A stretch of 55,949 bases of DNA from the NCBI RefSeq assembly GCF_000614145.1, contig NZ_BAKK01000030.1, positions 1 to 55,949 on the forward strand. The letters are read 5' to 3'. The notes beneath the pieces were generated by a model, which saw only the letters and a list, made by a program, of their open reading frames with translations, had not been told where the DNA came from and searched no databases. The translations under genes and the position numbers were made by a program. The stretch is from Bacteroides faecichinchillae JCM 17102. GTDB taxonomy: Bacteria > Bacteroidota > Bacteroidia > Bacteroidales > Bacteroidaceae. Of this stretch, positions 17,517 through 26,129 are shown piece after piece; within the stretch, counting starts at the first letter, position 1; each line of letters begins with the position of its first letter.

Positions 17517-17973
17517 ATTCAATAAATCATAGTTTTGTTGAAGGTGGCAAGCAAGGCTTCAAATAAATATTTCGTTAAAATAGTTGGATCATATTTATTT
17601 TCCAACTATTTTTGTCTCCGTACTTTAAAAGCACTATATGTTCTAATGAAACATAACCGTTTACTAAAACAAATTTCAAAGAATTACAATGAAACGATGA
17701 CTGCGAGGCTCATGGAGGAGTTTTGTATGCATTAACGTTGTGTTCTTTGACAGATTGGACACCCATCCGGCATTTTGTAGTTGATTAAAAATGAGAGGTC
17801 CGGAATATCTGCAAAATCGCTAGTTTCTTATTCTCTTTTATTATTTGTAGATGTTTTTAGCCTGTATGCGTCTTTCTCGATTCGTACAGATTACTCTCGT
17901 ATTGCCCTTTGTCAAGGGTGATTTAGCTTACCGTTTTTTATTATTCCATTTTTATATTAAAACTTATAGTGCT
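17517..17973. other. Intergenic region before the AAA+ gene
   Basis: AT-rich spacer of 457 nt. A 66-codon frame at 17535-17735 has no family resemblance and no promoter, and I do not call it. In-frame codons upstream of 17974 could extend the AAA+ protein by 41 hydrophobic residues, but these look like untranslated leader. Confidence 0.4.
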
Positions 17974-20703
17974 ATGACAAAAAAGAAAGATACAACTATT
18001 GATGAGAAATTAAATGATTTGGACGAACAAATCAAAGCTTTTTTAGATGATATAGAGGATTGGAAAACTAACTCTGATACTACTGCATGCGAAGAAACAG
18101 GTATATCGGGATTAGATGATAATTTCGGATATGTAAGAGAAAGCCGCTACGTGGATAAAGGAGTGACATATTTCATTCCGGTCAATCCCAAACCGGAGGG
18201 TGAATATAAATTGGAAGAATTAGTTGTCTTTGCCAATGAGGAAGATACTTATCATGAAAGGAGAAAAAATAAACTTTATTTTAAATCGGATACGAAGAAG
18301 GTACTTCGAATAACGATGTGGATACGGAAGGTTACAGGAAATGATCCATCGAATGGTGTTCTGTTTTCGCTGTATCGGGAGGGATGTCGAGTTCCGGTTT
18401 TTAAACGATTAGAGCAAATTGATCCGGATGGATTCGAATATTCTTTTACGTATGAAGATACAGGCAAACTATTGCCGGGACGTTACTTCTTATTGATTGG
18501 TAATATGGAAAATGATTTGGAAGCAAAGTCACCGTTGGAAATAATGGGGACGCAATTATGTTACCGATTTCGGATACTGACTGAGGGAACATATTTACCT
18601 AAGCCAAAAGTGAGAAGAGTGTCTGTGTCTCGTCCTGATGTGCAGGAAACTGTTTGCGGAACTTCCGGTAAATTGGATATAAAAGTTGCTTTGAAAGGAT
18701 ACATCGAAGATACATATGACTTTTGTGCTTATTGTTATAATACTGACCATCAGCTGATAGGAAAAGTGGAGACCGACGCGAAACTTATATCGAAAGGATC
18801 GAATACATGGTTAAAGTTTTCATTGGATTCATCGTACATTTGGGTAGCAGGAGATTATTCATTGGTATTTGTATATAATGAAGAGCCAGCTTACGTATTC
18901 TCTTTTCATCTTTCATCACAAGCTTTCGTACAATGTGAGGTCCGGGAACTTCAACCGGATTCTTTTCATTATTTAATGGTTAAGTATTGTGAGAAGAAAG
19001 TGGTATGGCAAGGGAGAATTTGTAAGCTACCGGGGATGCGAAATATTCGGGAACGGTTTGTTTCTTTGATAGAAGAGACTGTGTTTGATGAACTGTGTCG
19101 ACGGAAAGGAGTGGAGATTACCAAGAGAAATAAACATTTTGTGATGATAGGAGCAGAATCTTCGATCCAACCAAAAGTGGCGACTTGTCTTTCTTCAATG
19201 TTCTCATTGGGTAATATTCAGATGGATGAAGTGGATGCCACATCGTTGATTACTTCCAAAAACTCATTGAATCCTTATGAGGAAGTAAATACATTGATGA
19301 GTAACCGTTTGGATAGTACAATTTTCCTGAAGCAGTTCTCTGCATTACTTTCTCCCAATGGGTTACCGGTGTTACGCAAAATCACGAATGCTTTAAATGA
19401 TCAAGAACATTCTTGGTCGTTAGTACTTTGTGGAACAGAAAGTGAAGTTGAACAGCTTTTTGAAGCGGTTCCTGAATGGAGGGCTTACTTCCCTGAGGAA
19501 TATTGGTTGGAATTTGGAAATTATTCGTTCTCTGATGTATTGTATAGGTTGATATATCAGTTAGAGAAACGTAAATATAAGCTTTCTCCGGATGCAGAGC
19601 TACGTTTGTATCATGCGACTAAACAGTCGTGGGATAATGGGAAATTGATGCATTGGGGTGAGAAAGAAATTGTCGATTTTGTTGAGAGTACCTTATTGCC
19701 CGTTGTTAGAAAACGCATGATGAAGAGGGTATTAAAATCTGCTTCACAGGATATACAAGCATTACAAACTTTGTATGCGGATGATCTGGAGCTATCGTTT
19801 GACGGTAACCGGATGAATAGTTTTGAAGAAAACATGAAACCTCTTCTTGCAATGGTCGGGCTAAAGGAAGTGAAAGAACGGCTGACTGAGCATTTCAACT
19901 TGTCCTGTTTACAAAAGATGCGGCAACAAGTCGGTCTTCCGGTGGGCGATATAGGTCCGTATCACATGATATTTACAGGCAATCCGGGTACAGGTAAAAC
20001 GACGGTGGCAAAATTGATTGGCAAAATCTATCATTCTTTAGGAATACTTTCGAAGGGAGATGTAGTAGTGACAGATCGTTCGCATATCGTGGGACAATAT
20101 CTCGGAGATACGGAAAAGAATATGCTCGATATTCTGGAAAAATCTCGTGGTAATGTGCTATTCATTGACGAAGCTTATACGCTGTATTGCAGAAAAGATG
20201 ATCGGAGTGACTACGGATTACGTGCTATCGAGGTGTTACTTCCTGTATTGGCACAGAAAAATCCGGATATGCTTGTCATTATGGCCGGATATGAGAAAGA
20301 GATGGAATTGATGATGAGTGGGAATCAAGGGTTGGCAGGACGTTTCCCTCATAAACTTCATTTTAGCGATTATACAGTAGATGAACTATTCCAGATCGGG
20401 CAGAATTTATTAGATAAAGGCGAATATTGGTTACCGGAAGCAACAGAGGATATTTTCAGAAGACTTATTGCTGAAGCTGTAGCGAATAAAAATGCTTTAT
20501 TCAGTAATGCACGTTGGGTGGAGCAAGTAATTACTACCGGAATTCTCCCTGCCATGGCAAAGAGATTAATGCGTAATTGTGATACGCTTTCTAAAGAAAT
20601 GCTTCGGACAATAGAACCGAGTGATGTAGAGGAAGGAATGCCTCGTTTTATCAATGTATTGGCGGATAAACCTCAAAGAAACCCTATCGGATTCAGAGCG
20701 TAG
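17974..20703 (+). CDS. CbxX/CfqX-type AAA+ ATPase with degenerate first AAA+ domain
   Basis: From the ATG at 17974 the product has 909 residues. The start is chosen because MTKKKDTTIDEK begins the soluble part; the upstream 41 codons are hydrophobic and atypical. The N-terminus is acidic, then residues about 60-350 form beta-rich modules. Residues about 388-590 align with the AAA+ fold: VLCGTESEVEQLFEAVP, RAYFPEEYWLEF and YKLSPDAEL mirror VIMAGYEKEMELMMSGN, AGRFPHKLHF and YWLPEATED of the second domain. This first copy has no Walker A (GAESS at the position). The second domain (about 630-890) is intact: Walker A GNPGTGKTT at 669-677 and Walker B VLFIDEA with Asp732-Glu733. It is probably a hexameric remodelling ATPase; the client is unknown. 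Confidence 0.82.
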   Translation: MTKKKDTTIDEKLNDLDEQIKAFLDDIEDWKTNSDTTACEETGISGLDDNFGYVRESRYVDKGVTYFIPVNPKPEGEYKLEELVVFANEEDTYHERRKNKLYFKSDTKKVLRITMWIRKVTGNDPSNGVLFSLYREGCRVPVFKRLEQIDPDGFEYSFTYEDTGKLLPGRYFLLIGNMENDLEAKSPLEIMGTQLCYRFRILTEGTYLPKPKVRRVSVSRPDVQETVCGTSGKLDIKVALKGYIEDTYDFCAYCYNTDHQLIGKVETDAKLISKGSNTWLKFSLDSSYIWVAGDYSLVFVYNEEPAYVFSFHLSSQAFVQCEVRELQPDSFHYLMVKYCEKKVVWQGRICKLPGMRNIRERFVSLIEETVFDELCRRKGVEITKRNKHFVMIGAESSIQPKVATCLSSMFSLGNIQMDEVDATSLITSKNSLNPYEEVNTLMSNRLDSTIFLKQFSALLSPNGLPVLRKITNALNDQEHSWSLVLCGTESEVEQLFEAVPEWRAYFPEEYWLEFGNYSFSDVLYRLIYQLEKRKYKLSPDAELRLYHATKQSWDNGKLMHWGEKEIVDFVESTLLPVVRKRMMKRVLKSASQDIQALQTLYADDLELSFDGNRMNSFEENMKPLLAMVGLKEVKERLTEHFNLSCLQKMRQQVGLPVGDIGPYHMIFTGNPGTGKTTVAKLIGKIYHSLGILSKGDVVVTDRSHIVGQYLGDTEKNMLDILEKSRGNVLFIDEAYTLYCRKDDRSDYGLRAIEVLLPVLAQKNPDMLVIMAGYEKEMELMMSGNQGLAGRFPHKLHFSDYTVDELFQIGQNLLDKGEYWLPEATEDIFRRLIAEAVANKNALFSNARWVEQVITTGILPAMAKRLMRNCDTLSKEMLRTIEPSDVEEGMPRFINVLADKPQRNPIGFRA

Positions 20704-20705
20704 AT

Positions 20706-20773
20706 AAATGAAGAAGAATGAAGAACTTCCCTTGCGCTTACTACGCCGGAAGCTAATTCTTCATTCTTCATTT
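20706..20773. terminator. Long bidirectional hairpin between convergent genes
   Basis: Arms ATGAAGAAGAATGAAGAA and TTCTTCATTCTTCAT pair with one 3-nt bulge. An inner CTTCC/GGAAG pair is also present. The right arm is followed by a T tract and the left is preceded by As, fitting a terminator for both the AAA+ gene and metY. Confidence 0.7.
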
Positions 20774-20784
20774 TTAGTTCTTCA

Positions 20785-22062
20785 TTACCCAAGTGCTTGT
20801 TCTATGTCAGCGATGATGTCGTCAGCATTCTCAATACCTACTGACAGACGGATTAAGTCAGGGCGTACACCTGCTTCGAGCAATTGTTCGTCAGTTAGCT
20901 GACGGTGTGTATGACTTGCCGGATGAAGTACACAGCTACGTGCATCGGCAACGTGAGTGACGATAGCGATTACTTCCAGAGAATCCATGAATTTAATGGA
21001 AACATCACGCCCGCCTTTCAGACCGAAGGAGATAACACCGCATGAACCGTTCGGCATGTATTTCTGTGCAAGTGCATAATACTTGTTATCCGGAAGTCCA
21101 CAGTAATTTACCCAGGCCACTTTATCATTTTTTGATAAGTATTCGGCAACCTTCTGTGCGTTGCGGCAATGTTGCGGCATACGGAGGTGCAGAGTCTCCA
21201 AGCCTAAGTTCAGCAAGAAAGAGTTTTGAGGGCTTTGGATACTTCCAAGATCACGCATCAGCTGAGCTGTTGCTTTGGTGATATAGGCTCCCTTACCAAA
21301 AGCTTTGGTATAAGTCAGTCCATGATAAGATTCGTCCGGAGTGCAAAGTCCGGGGAATTTGTCAGCGTAAGCATCCCAATCGAAGTTGCCACTGTCTACG
21401 ATACATCCACCTACACTGGTAGCATGACCATCCATGTATTTAGTGGTAGAATGAACTACGATATCTGCTCCCCATTCAAACGGACGACAGTTGATCGGAG
21501 TTGGGAAAGTATTGTCTACAATCAAAGGAACGCCATGACTGTGAGCAACGCGGGCAAACTTTTCAATATCTAGCACTTCAAGAGAAGGATTGGAGATCGT
21601 TTCTCCAAACAATGCTTTAGTGTTCGGTTGGAAAACAGCGGAAATTTCTTCTTCGCTCGCATCCGGGCTGACAAAGGTAACGTCAATACCGAGTTTCTTC
21701 ATTGTTACGCCGAACAGATTGAATGTTCCGCCGTAAATGGCTGAAGAGCAAACAAAATGATCTCCTGCCTGACAGATATTGAATATGGCATAGAAATTGG
21801 CTGCCTGACCGCTGGAAGTCAGCATAGCGGCAACTCCACCTTCAAGAGCAGCAATCTTGGCAGCTACTGCATCATTTGTCGGGTTTTGCAGACGGGTATA
21901 AAAATAGCCACTTTCTTCAAGATCAAAGAGACGTGCCATTTGTTCACTGGTCTCATACTTGAAAGTTGTACTTTGATAAATGGGCAGCACACGCGGCTCG
22001 CCCTTTTTAGGAGTCCATCCTGCTTGTACACACAGGGTTTCGGGCTTGAATTGTTTTGCCAT
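20785..22062 (-). CDS. metY: O-acetylhomoserine sulfhydrylase (MetY)
   Basis: The 425-residue protein is a PLP-dependent Cys/Met-metabolism enzyme. The N-terminus FKPETLCVQAGWTPKKGEPR and the segment VLPIYQSTTFKY are typical of MetY. The Schiff-base lysine lies in HSTTKYMDGHATSVGG. The length (about 425-430) fits O-acetylhomoserine aminocarboxypropyltransferase rather than the shorter (about 390) cystathionine gamma-synthase and lyase. It makes homocysteine from O-acetylhomoserine and sulfide in the cytoplasm. It is monocistronic, divergent from the amidase gene, with a -7 box on the minus strand at 22111-22118. Confidence 0.92.
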   Translation of the reverse strand: MAKQFKPETLCVQAGWTPKKGEPRVLPIYQSTTFKYETSEQMARLFDLEESGYFYTRLQNPTNDAVAAKIAALEGGVAAMLTSSGQAANFYAIFNICQAGDHFVCSSAIYGGTFNLFGVTMKKLGIDVTFVSPDASEEEISAVFQPNTKALFGETISNPSLEVLDIEKFARVAHSHGVPLIVDNTFPTPINCRPFEWGADIVVHSTTKYMDGHATSVGGCIVDSGNFDWDAYADKFPGLCTPDESYHGLTYTKAFGKGAYITKATAQLMRDLGSIQSPQNSFLLNLGLETLHLRMPQHCRNAQKVAEYLSKNDKVAWVNYCGLPDNKYYALAQKYMPNGSCGVISFGLKGGRDVSIKFMDSLEVIAIVTHVADARSCVLHPASHTHRQLTDEQLLEAGVRPDLIRLSVGIENADDIIADIEQALG

Positions 22063-22110
22063 AATGTTATCGGATTTATTGTTTTATTGCCAAAAAAAGT
22101 TTTTATGGCG

Positions 22111-22139
22111 CAAAAGTAAGGAAAATAATTGTATTTTTG
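22111..22139. promoter_or_regulatory. Divergent -7 boxes for metY and the amidase gene
   Basis: Minus strand TACTTTTG (22111-22118) points to metY and plus strand TATTTTTG (22132-22139) points to the amidase. The boxes are 13 nt apart and face away from each other, so each polymerase would cover the other's -33 region. Confidence 0.5.
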
Positions 22140-22253
22140 TCCCCTTCATAAGTATTTAGTTTACTATTGAGAATAGGGAATTATCACGTTATTCTCAGTA
22201 GAATATGCCAGAGGAAATAATTGATTGTGATGACATACTAAGTCCGTATTGAA

Positions 22254-23339
22254 ATGAAAAAGAGATTCTATATTCTTTTGTTATTTACTTGTTTTTTTTC
22301 AGTACCTACTCTTTGGGCGCAACAGAAGGCAACTCCGAAAGCAGGTGAAGGCATTTCTACTTTTTTGTTGCGTCATAACCGTTCTCCCAAAAAGTACTAC
22401 GATGATTTTGTTGAGCTGAATCAGAAGAAGTTGGGAAAAAATAAAGTGTTGAAGATGGGAGTTAGTTATATTATTCCTCCGGTGAAGAAATCTACAGCTT
22501 CTTCTACGTCTGTGAAAGCGACATCCGAAAATAATACTTCCTCAAACAATACAAATAGCGATACTGCACTACAATCGGCTAAAGCCGCAAAAATAGGAGT
22601 TATTAAAAATGAACCCTTGTTTGGCAAAGCGCTAGCAAATGTAAAAGTTACTTCTAACAGGCTCGCAGGTGCATGTTTCTATGTAGTCAGTGGTCATGGA
22701 GGTCCCGATCCCGGAGCTATCGGAAGAGTTGGAAGACATGAACTCCACGAGGACGAATATGCGTATGATATTGCTCTTCGTTTAGCACGAAATTTGATGG
22801 AGGAAGGAGCAGAGGTGCGTATTATTATTCAAGACGCTAAAGATGGTATTCGGGATGATCCTTATCTTTCGAATAGTAAACGCGAAACTTGCATGGGGGC
22901 ACCGATTCCGTTGAATCAAGTGCAACGTCTACAACAGCGTTGTAGTAAGATTAATACGCTCTATCAAAAAGACCGTAAGAACTATAAATACTGTCGTGCT
23001 ATCTTTATCCATGTGGACAGCCGTAGCAAGGGTAAACAAACGGATGTCTTTTTCTATCATACTCTTCAAAAACCGGAAAGTAAACGTTTGGCAAATAATA
23101 TGAAAGACATGTTTGAAGCTAAGTATGATAAGCACCAGCCTAACCGGGGATTTTCGGGGACAGTTGGTGGGCGTAATTTATATGTACTCTCGCATACGAC
23201 TCCTGCTTCTGTTTTTGTAGAGTTAGGAAATATCCAGAACACTTTCGACCAACGTAGATTGGTGATGAGCTCTAATCGACAGGCACTCTCTAAGTGGCTG
23301 ATGGAAGGCTTTTTAAAAGATTATAAAGCAAAAAAATAA
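22254..23339 (+). CDS. N-acetylmuramoyl-L-alanine amidase (Amidase_3), exported
   Basis: The 361-residue protein has a signal peptide (to LWAQ, about residue 23). An N-terminal module (about 30-85, ISTFLLRHNRSPKKYYDDF to SYIIPP) resembles a LysM-like or sporulation-amidase spacer, followed by a Ser/Thr/Asn linker. The catalytic domain (about 140-355) has the zinc motif SGHGGPDPGAIG, a second ligand Glu in HEDEYAYD, FIHVDS in place of the usual SIHAN, and the catalytic Glu in FVELGNIQN. It cleaves the bond between MurNAc and the stem peptide in peptidoglycan during cell division or recycling. The Asp-containing HVDS variant is common in Bacteroidetes homologues as I recall. Confidence 0.87.
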   Translation: MKKRFYILLLFTCFFSVPTLWAQQKATPKAGEGISTFLLRHNRSPKKYYDDFVELNQKKLGKNKVLKMGVSYIIPPVKKSTASSTSVKATSENNTSSNNTNSDTALQSAKAAKIGVIKNEPLFGKALANVKVTSNRLAGACFYVVSGHGGPDPGAIGRVGRHELHEDEYAYDIALRLARNLMEEGAEVRIIIQDAKDGIRDDPYLSNSKRETCMGAPIPLNQVQRLQQRCSKINTLYQKDRKNYKYCRAIFIHVDSRSKGKQTDVFFYHTLQKPESKRLANNMKDMFEAKYDKHQPNRGFSGTVGGRNLYVLSHTTPASVFVELGNIQNTFDQRRLVMSSNRQALSKWLMEGFLKDYKAKK

Positions 23340-23359
23340 ACTTTTTACTCTTTTTCTTT

Positions 23360-23551
23360 GAACAAAAGAAAGAGCAAGGATGTTATATATGTGCAAATCG
23401 CCTGATACACTACTTGTAGGTATGTGAATATATATGAGTCAGCAATATGCCTCCCTGGCATAACAGGAAGATTGCATAGTAGTTTTGTCGTGTTTTATTT
23501 TGTGTTTGTGTTGTGACGGTGCTGCGATGTGAATCGGGGTACCGTTTTTTT
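23360..23551 (+). ncRNA. Structured RNA-like unit, copy 1 of tandem pair
   Basis: First of two copies repeated at a 218-nt period. Three hairpins are visible. P1 is ATAC-a-CTAC / GTAG-GTAT with a TT loop (23405-23423). P2 is TATGCC / GGCATA with a 5-nt loop (23446-23462). P3 is a terminator-like stem running from ACGGT (23516-23520) and CGAT to ATCG and ACCGT (23541-23545), ending in seven Ts. A TAnnTTTG box (TAGTTTTG, 23480-23487) lies between P2 and P3. I cannot assign it to a named RNA family. Confidence 0.55.
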
Positions 23552-23577
23552 ATCATAATTTTTTTTCGATTACTTGT

Positions 23578-23769
23578 GAACAAAAAGAAAACAGTGTTGT
23601 TATATATAGTGCAAATCGCCTGGTATACTACTTGTAGGTATGCGAATATATATCAGTCAGTAATATGCCTCCCCGGCATAGCAGGAAGATTGCATAGTAG
23701 TTTTGTCGTGTTTTATTTTGTGTTTGTGTTGTGACGGTGCTGCGATGTGAATCGAGGTACCGTTTTTTT
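23578..23769 (+). ncRNA. Structured RNA-like unit, copy 2 of tandem pair
   Basis: Second copy, about 90% identical to copy 1. The last 85 nt differ at one position only. Substitutions in P1 (23623-23641) keep pairing: an A-U becomes G-U and a C-G becomes U-G. P2 (23664-23680) differs only in its loop. P3 runs from ACGGT (23734-23738) to ACCGT (23759-23763) with a T tract to 23769. Conservation of pairing across copies supports a functional RNA rather than a chance duplication. The thioredoxin gene starts 100 nt further on. Confidence 0.55.
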
Positions 23770-23868
23770 GTGATTACTTAATAGTTTAATCTTTGTATAT
23801 TATTGATTAACGACTAAACCTTCTCTCTCTATCTATTGTTGGATTTATAATTATGAACTAAAATATCA

Positions 23869-24198
23869 ATGAGTATGAAAGAGAAGAAGATTGCCCGAGA
23901 GGCGAGAAACAAAGAAAAGTTAGCTAATGACGATTGGGTAATGGCAGAATTTTACGCAACATGGTGTCCTCATTGCAGACGTATGCAACCTGTGGTTGAA
24001 GAATTTAAAAAATTGATGGAAGGTACACTTGAGGTAGTGCAAATTGATGTGGACCAAGAAGATGCTCTTGCTGATTTCTATACTATTGAAGGGACTCCTA
24101 CATTTATTCTTTTTAGAAAAGGAGAACAGTTATGGAGACAGTCAGGTGAATTAAGTCTTGAAAGACTTGAGAGAGCCGTCAAAGAGTTTAAGTCTTGA
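23869..24198 (+). CDS. Thioredoxin-family protein, 109 aa
   Basis: A cytoplasmic thioredoxin fold of near-minimal length with no signal peptide. The active site is FYATWCPHCRRM (CPHC instead of the CGPC of housekeeping thioredoxin), with the cis-Pro in the segment IEGTPTFILF. The CPHC pair resembles DsbA-type redox centres and suggests a different redox potential from TrxA, which is inference. The N-terminus is highly basic (MSMKEKKIAREARNKEK); the in-frame ATG at 23875 is an equally possible start. It is preceded by the tandem RNA unit and followed by the first sRNA copy on the same strand. Confidence 0.87.
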   Translation: MSMKEKKIAREARNKEKLANDDWVMAEFYATWCPHCRRMQPVVEEFKKLMEGTLEVVQIDVDQEDALADFYTIEGTPTFILFRKGEQLWRQSGELSLERLERAVKEFKS

Positions 24199-24244
24199 AA
24201 AAATATTAATAAAAGAGTATGTTTTCTACTGTAAGTTTTAAATC

Positions 24245-24307
24245 GTGTTATAAAACATACTTTTTTATTTGGATAATTTGCAGATATGTCAAAAGTCCGT
24301 ATCTTTG
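24245..24307 (+). promoter_or_regulatory. sRNA copy A promoter with upstream dyad
   Basis: Dyad GTGTTATAAAACAT (24245-24258), then 18 nt, then the -33 box TTTG (24277-24280), 19 nt, then the -7 box TATCTTTG (24300-24307). The same spacing of 18 and 19 nt recurs at the other two copies. Confidence 0.75.
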
Positions 24308-24312
24308 CAATG

Positions 24313-24375
24313 TGTTTTTCATAGTATTAGATTTAAGGTTAACAAAGGTTGGAGCAAGGCGTTGCTCCTTTTTTT
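24313..24375 (+). ncRNA. Paralogous small RNA, copy A
   Basis: A predicted transcript of about 63 nt. It starts roughly 6 nt after the -7 box, contains the shared core ATTAGATTTAAGGTTAACAA, and ends in a perfect 7-bp terminator stem GGAGCAA / TTGCTCC (24351-24368) followed by seven Ts. The core is shared almost base for base with copies at 27187 and 28455, while the terminator stem sequence differs. It has stop codons in its core frames and encodes no peptide of note. The design is like a family of paralogous sRNAs of Bacteroides in which each member carries a different seed or stem. It converges on the 3' end of pncB. Confidence 0.75.
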
Positions 24376-24486
24376 ATGTCCATACTTTTAATATTCGTAA
24401 TTTATTGTGTTCAATTAGTCTTTTCTGATCTGTTTGTTTTTAATTTTCTCCCATATAAAAATGAGGTGGTTTCTTTTATATATTGA

Positions 24487-25656
24487 TCATTTACTTAATC
24501 TTAGTTCGTACAGACAGGCTTTTACTTCCTCCGGATTACCTGAATGTTTTCCCTCGTCATCCGATAGTTTGATACATTCTCTCCATTCCTGATTGACATT
24601 CATCTTACATTGAGTTAGTTTCATCACAATATTGGAAGGCTCGAAACCTGTATCATTGGTGAGATTCGTACCAATTCCGAAAGAACAACGGATTTTATTC
24701 TGGCAATATTCCTGAATTTCTAATGCTTTGGTAAAGTCGAGGGCATTGCTGAAGACGATCACTTTAGTTGTTGCATCAATACCTAGCTCTTTGTAGCGGG
24801 CAATTAGTTTGTCGATGAATTTGAATTCATTGCCAGAATCACACCGTACTCCATCAAATAACTTTGCTTGCTTACGGCTTATGTTGCTGAGAAAAATATC
24901 GGAAGTGTATGTGTCGGACAGAGCGATTCCTAAATCTCCATCGTATACATTGACCCAATTTTCAAGTGCCATGTAATTTGCATGTTTATATCCGAATTGT
25001 GCACCATGAAACATAAACCATTCATGAGGATGGGTGCCCATCATTTTCATATCGTATTTCATTGCAAAATAACAGTTGGAAGTGCCTGTGCAATATCGGG
25101 CTGTTTCATTCAGTTTTTTGATAACGGCTTCTTGTACATCTGTCGAGAATCTCCTGCGTGTACCAAACTCAGAAAAACGAAGTTGATTACGATTGGATAA
25201 TTCTACTTTTTCTGACAGTTTACAAAGGATATCACTCATATCCGCTATATTACCTGAGAACTTGTTTTTTATTTCGGATACAATTGCTAGTAAAGGAACT
25301 TCGTACAAAGTGACTTTATAAAGAAAATCACTTACTTCAATGTGTAGATGGTGTTCTTCGTCCAGATGAATTCTAATTTTGTCTGGATCGAAGCGGAAAG
25401 AGGATAACCATTCCCAATAGACTCTTGGAAGGAAGCGGCAATTGCGAGTCATATATTCCAGTTCTTCTTTCGTAAGTCTCAATTGGCTTAGATTATTGAT
25501 TTCTTTTTTCAGTGTTTCCAGAAACTCTTCGGTATATTCAGTCTCGTTTCTGTCATTGAAACTGAAGGTTCCCATAGCAGATGGAAACAGTTTGATATAA
25601 GCGTACGAGGTGGTAAACTTATAAAGATCTGTATCTAGTAGCGTTTTGACAATCAT
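24487..25656 (-). CDS. pncB: Nicotinate phosphoribosyltransferase
   Basis: The 389-residue protein is recognisable throughout as PncB. The N-terminus VKTLLDTDLYKFTTSYAYIK contains the conserved LLDTDLYK motif. Further marks are EFGTRRRFS, the MGTHPHEWFMFHGAQ active-site region, SDTYTSDIFL and the GIGTNLTND phosphate-binding loop. It converts nicotinate and PRPP, with ATP, into nicotinate mononucleotide in the Preiss-Handler salvage route to NAD. It is monocistronic on the minus strand, with its 3' end facing the terminator of sRNA copy A 112 nt away. Confidence 0.95.
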   Translation of the reverse strand: MIVKTLLDTDLYKFTTSYAYIKLFPSAMGTFSFNDRNETEYTEEFLETLKKEINNLSQLRLTKEELEYMTRNCRFLPRVYWEWLSSFRFDPDKIRIHLDEEHHLHIEVSDFLYKVTLYEVPLLAIVSEIKNKFSGNIADMSDILCKLSEKVELSNRNQLRFSEFGTRRRFSTDVQEAVIKKLNETARYCTGTSNCYFAMKYDMKMMGTHPHEWFMFHGAQFGYKHANYMALENWVNVYDGDLGIALSDTYTSDIFLSNISRKQAKLFDGVRCDSGNEFKFIDKLIARYKELGIDATTKVIVFSNALDFTKALEIQEYCQNKIRCSFGIGTNLTNDTGFEPSNIVMKLTQCKMNVNQEWRECIKLSDDEGKHSGNPEEVKACLYELRLSK

Positions 25657-25718
25657 TTTTTAGCTCTTTTATGATAGAAAACGCTGCAGAGTTAGTTTTT
25701 GTTGGCCAGACTTGGTGT

Positions 25719-25832
25719 CTAATTGCCAATAATTACTTCACTTACTTTTTTTCTAGGCGAATAAGGCATTGGTTGAGCATATCCTACTTGTAAAAGTAAG
25801 ATGTGAATTTCTTCTATATTTTCTTTTAAAAC
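25719..25832 (-). pseudogene. Possible nitroreductase C-terminal remnant
   Basis: A minus-strand frame of 37 codons ends at 25719. It reads ENIEEIHILLLQVGYAQPM followed by YSPRKKVSEVI, which resembles the C-terminus of nitroreductase-family flavoproteins (hydrophobic strand, QVGY or PVGYP, then RK-x-L/V-x-E-I). No start and no upstream domain are present. The call is tentative because only the tail is available. Confidence 0.35.
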
Positions 25833-25928
25833 TTTTTTGTATTTGTTCTGGAAGGGAAGCGATCTCGCAAGGTTGATTCATAAATGCAGTTGCTTTACCA
25901 TGCTTCTTATGCTGATTTAGGGTATGCT

Positions 25929-26054
25929 TCATTCTTTGATCGCTACAGCATCGATACCTAACCCTTCAAAGCCGCTTTCCTCGATAATGTCATTAACGGC
26001 TTTGATCAAAGTTAGTTCTGTTGCCTGTCTGTTTTTGATAATCTCTTTTTCCAT
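25929..26054 (-). pseudogene. TetR-family regulator remnant (N-terminal 41 codons)
   Basis: On the minus strand an ATG at 26054 opens a 41-codon frame, MEKEIIKNRQATELTLIKAV then NDIIEESGFEGLGIDAVAIK, that stops where a TetR HTH would continue (normally AGVSKxLIYRYF). It is the first helix-turn-helix half of a TetR repressor with the rest missing. With the nitroreductase-like tail 100 nt further along the same strand, it suggests that an internal deletion removed most of two adjacent genes. The plus-strand frame 25924-26157 is its antisense shadow. Confidence 0.65.
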
Positions 26055-26129
26055 TGATTTATATATATTACTGATTGGTCACGAAAAAATGTTTCCTATT
26101 GGTAACATCAAAAGAAAAAGAGATTTATT

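Noticed and set aside
17535..17735. 66-codon frame between lipoprotein and AAA+ gene
   Set aside because: No promoter, no motif, and it appears only because the spacer is AT-rich with few stops in this frame.
20708..20902. 64-codon plus-strand frame
   Set aside because: It consists of the terminator hairpin and antisense of metY.
23360..23769. Interpretation of the tandem 218-nt repeat as a CRISPR or mobile-element end
   Set aside because: Only two copies, no spacers, and no adjacent cas or transposase gene; hairpin conservation fits a structured RNA better.
24313..24375. sRNA copy A as a leader of a downstream gene
   Set aside because: The terminator lies 112 nt before a gene on the opposite strand, and no plus-strand gene follows.
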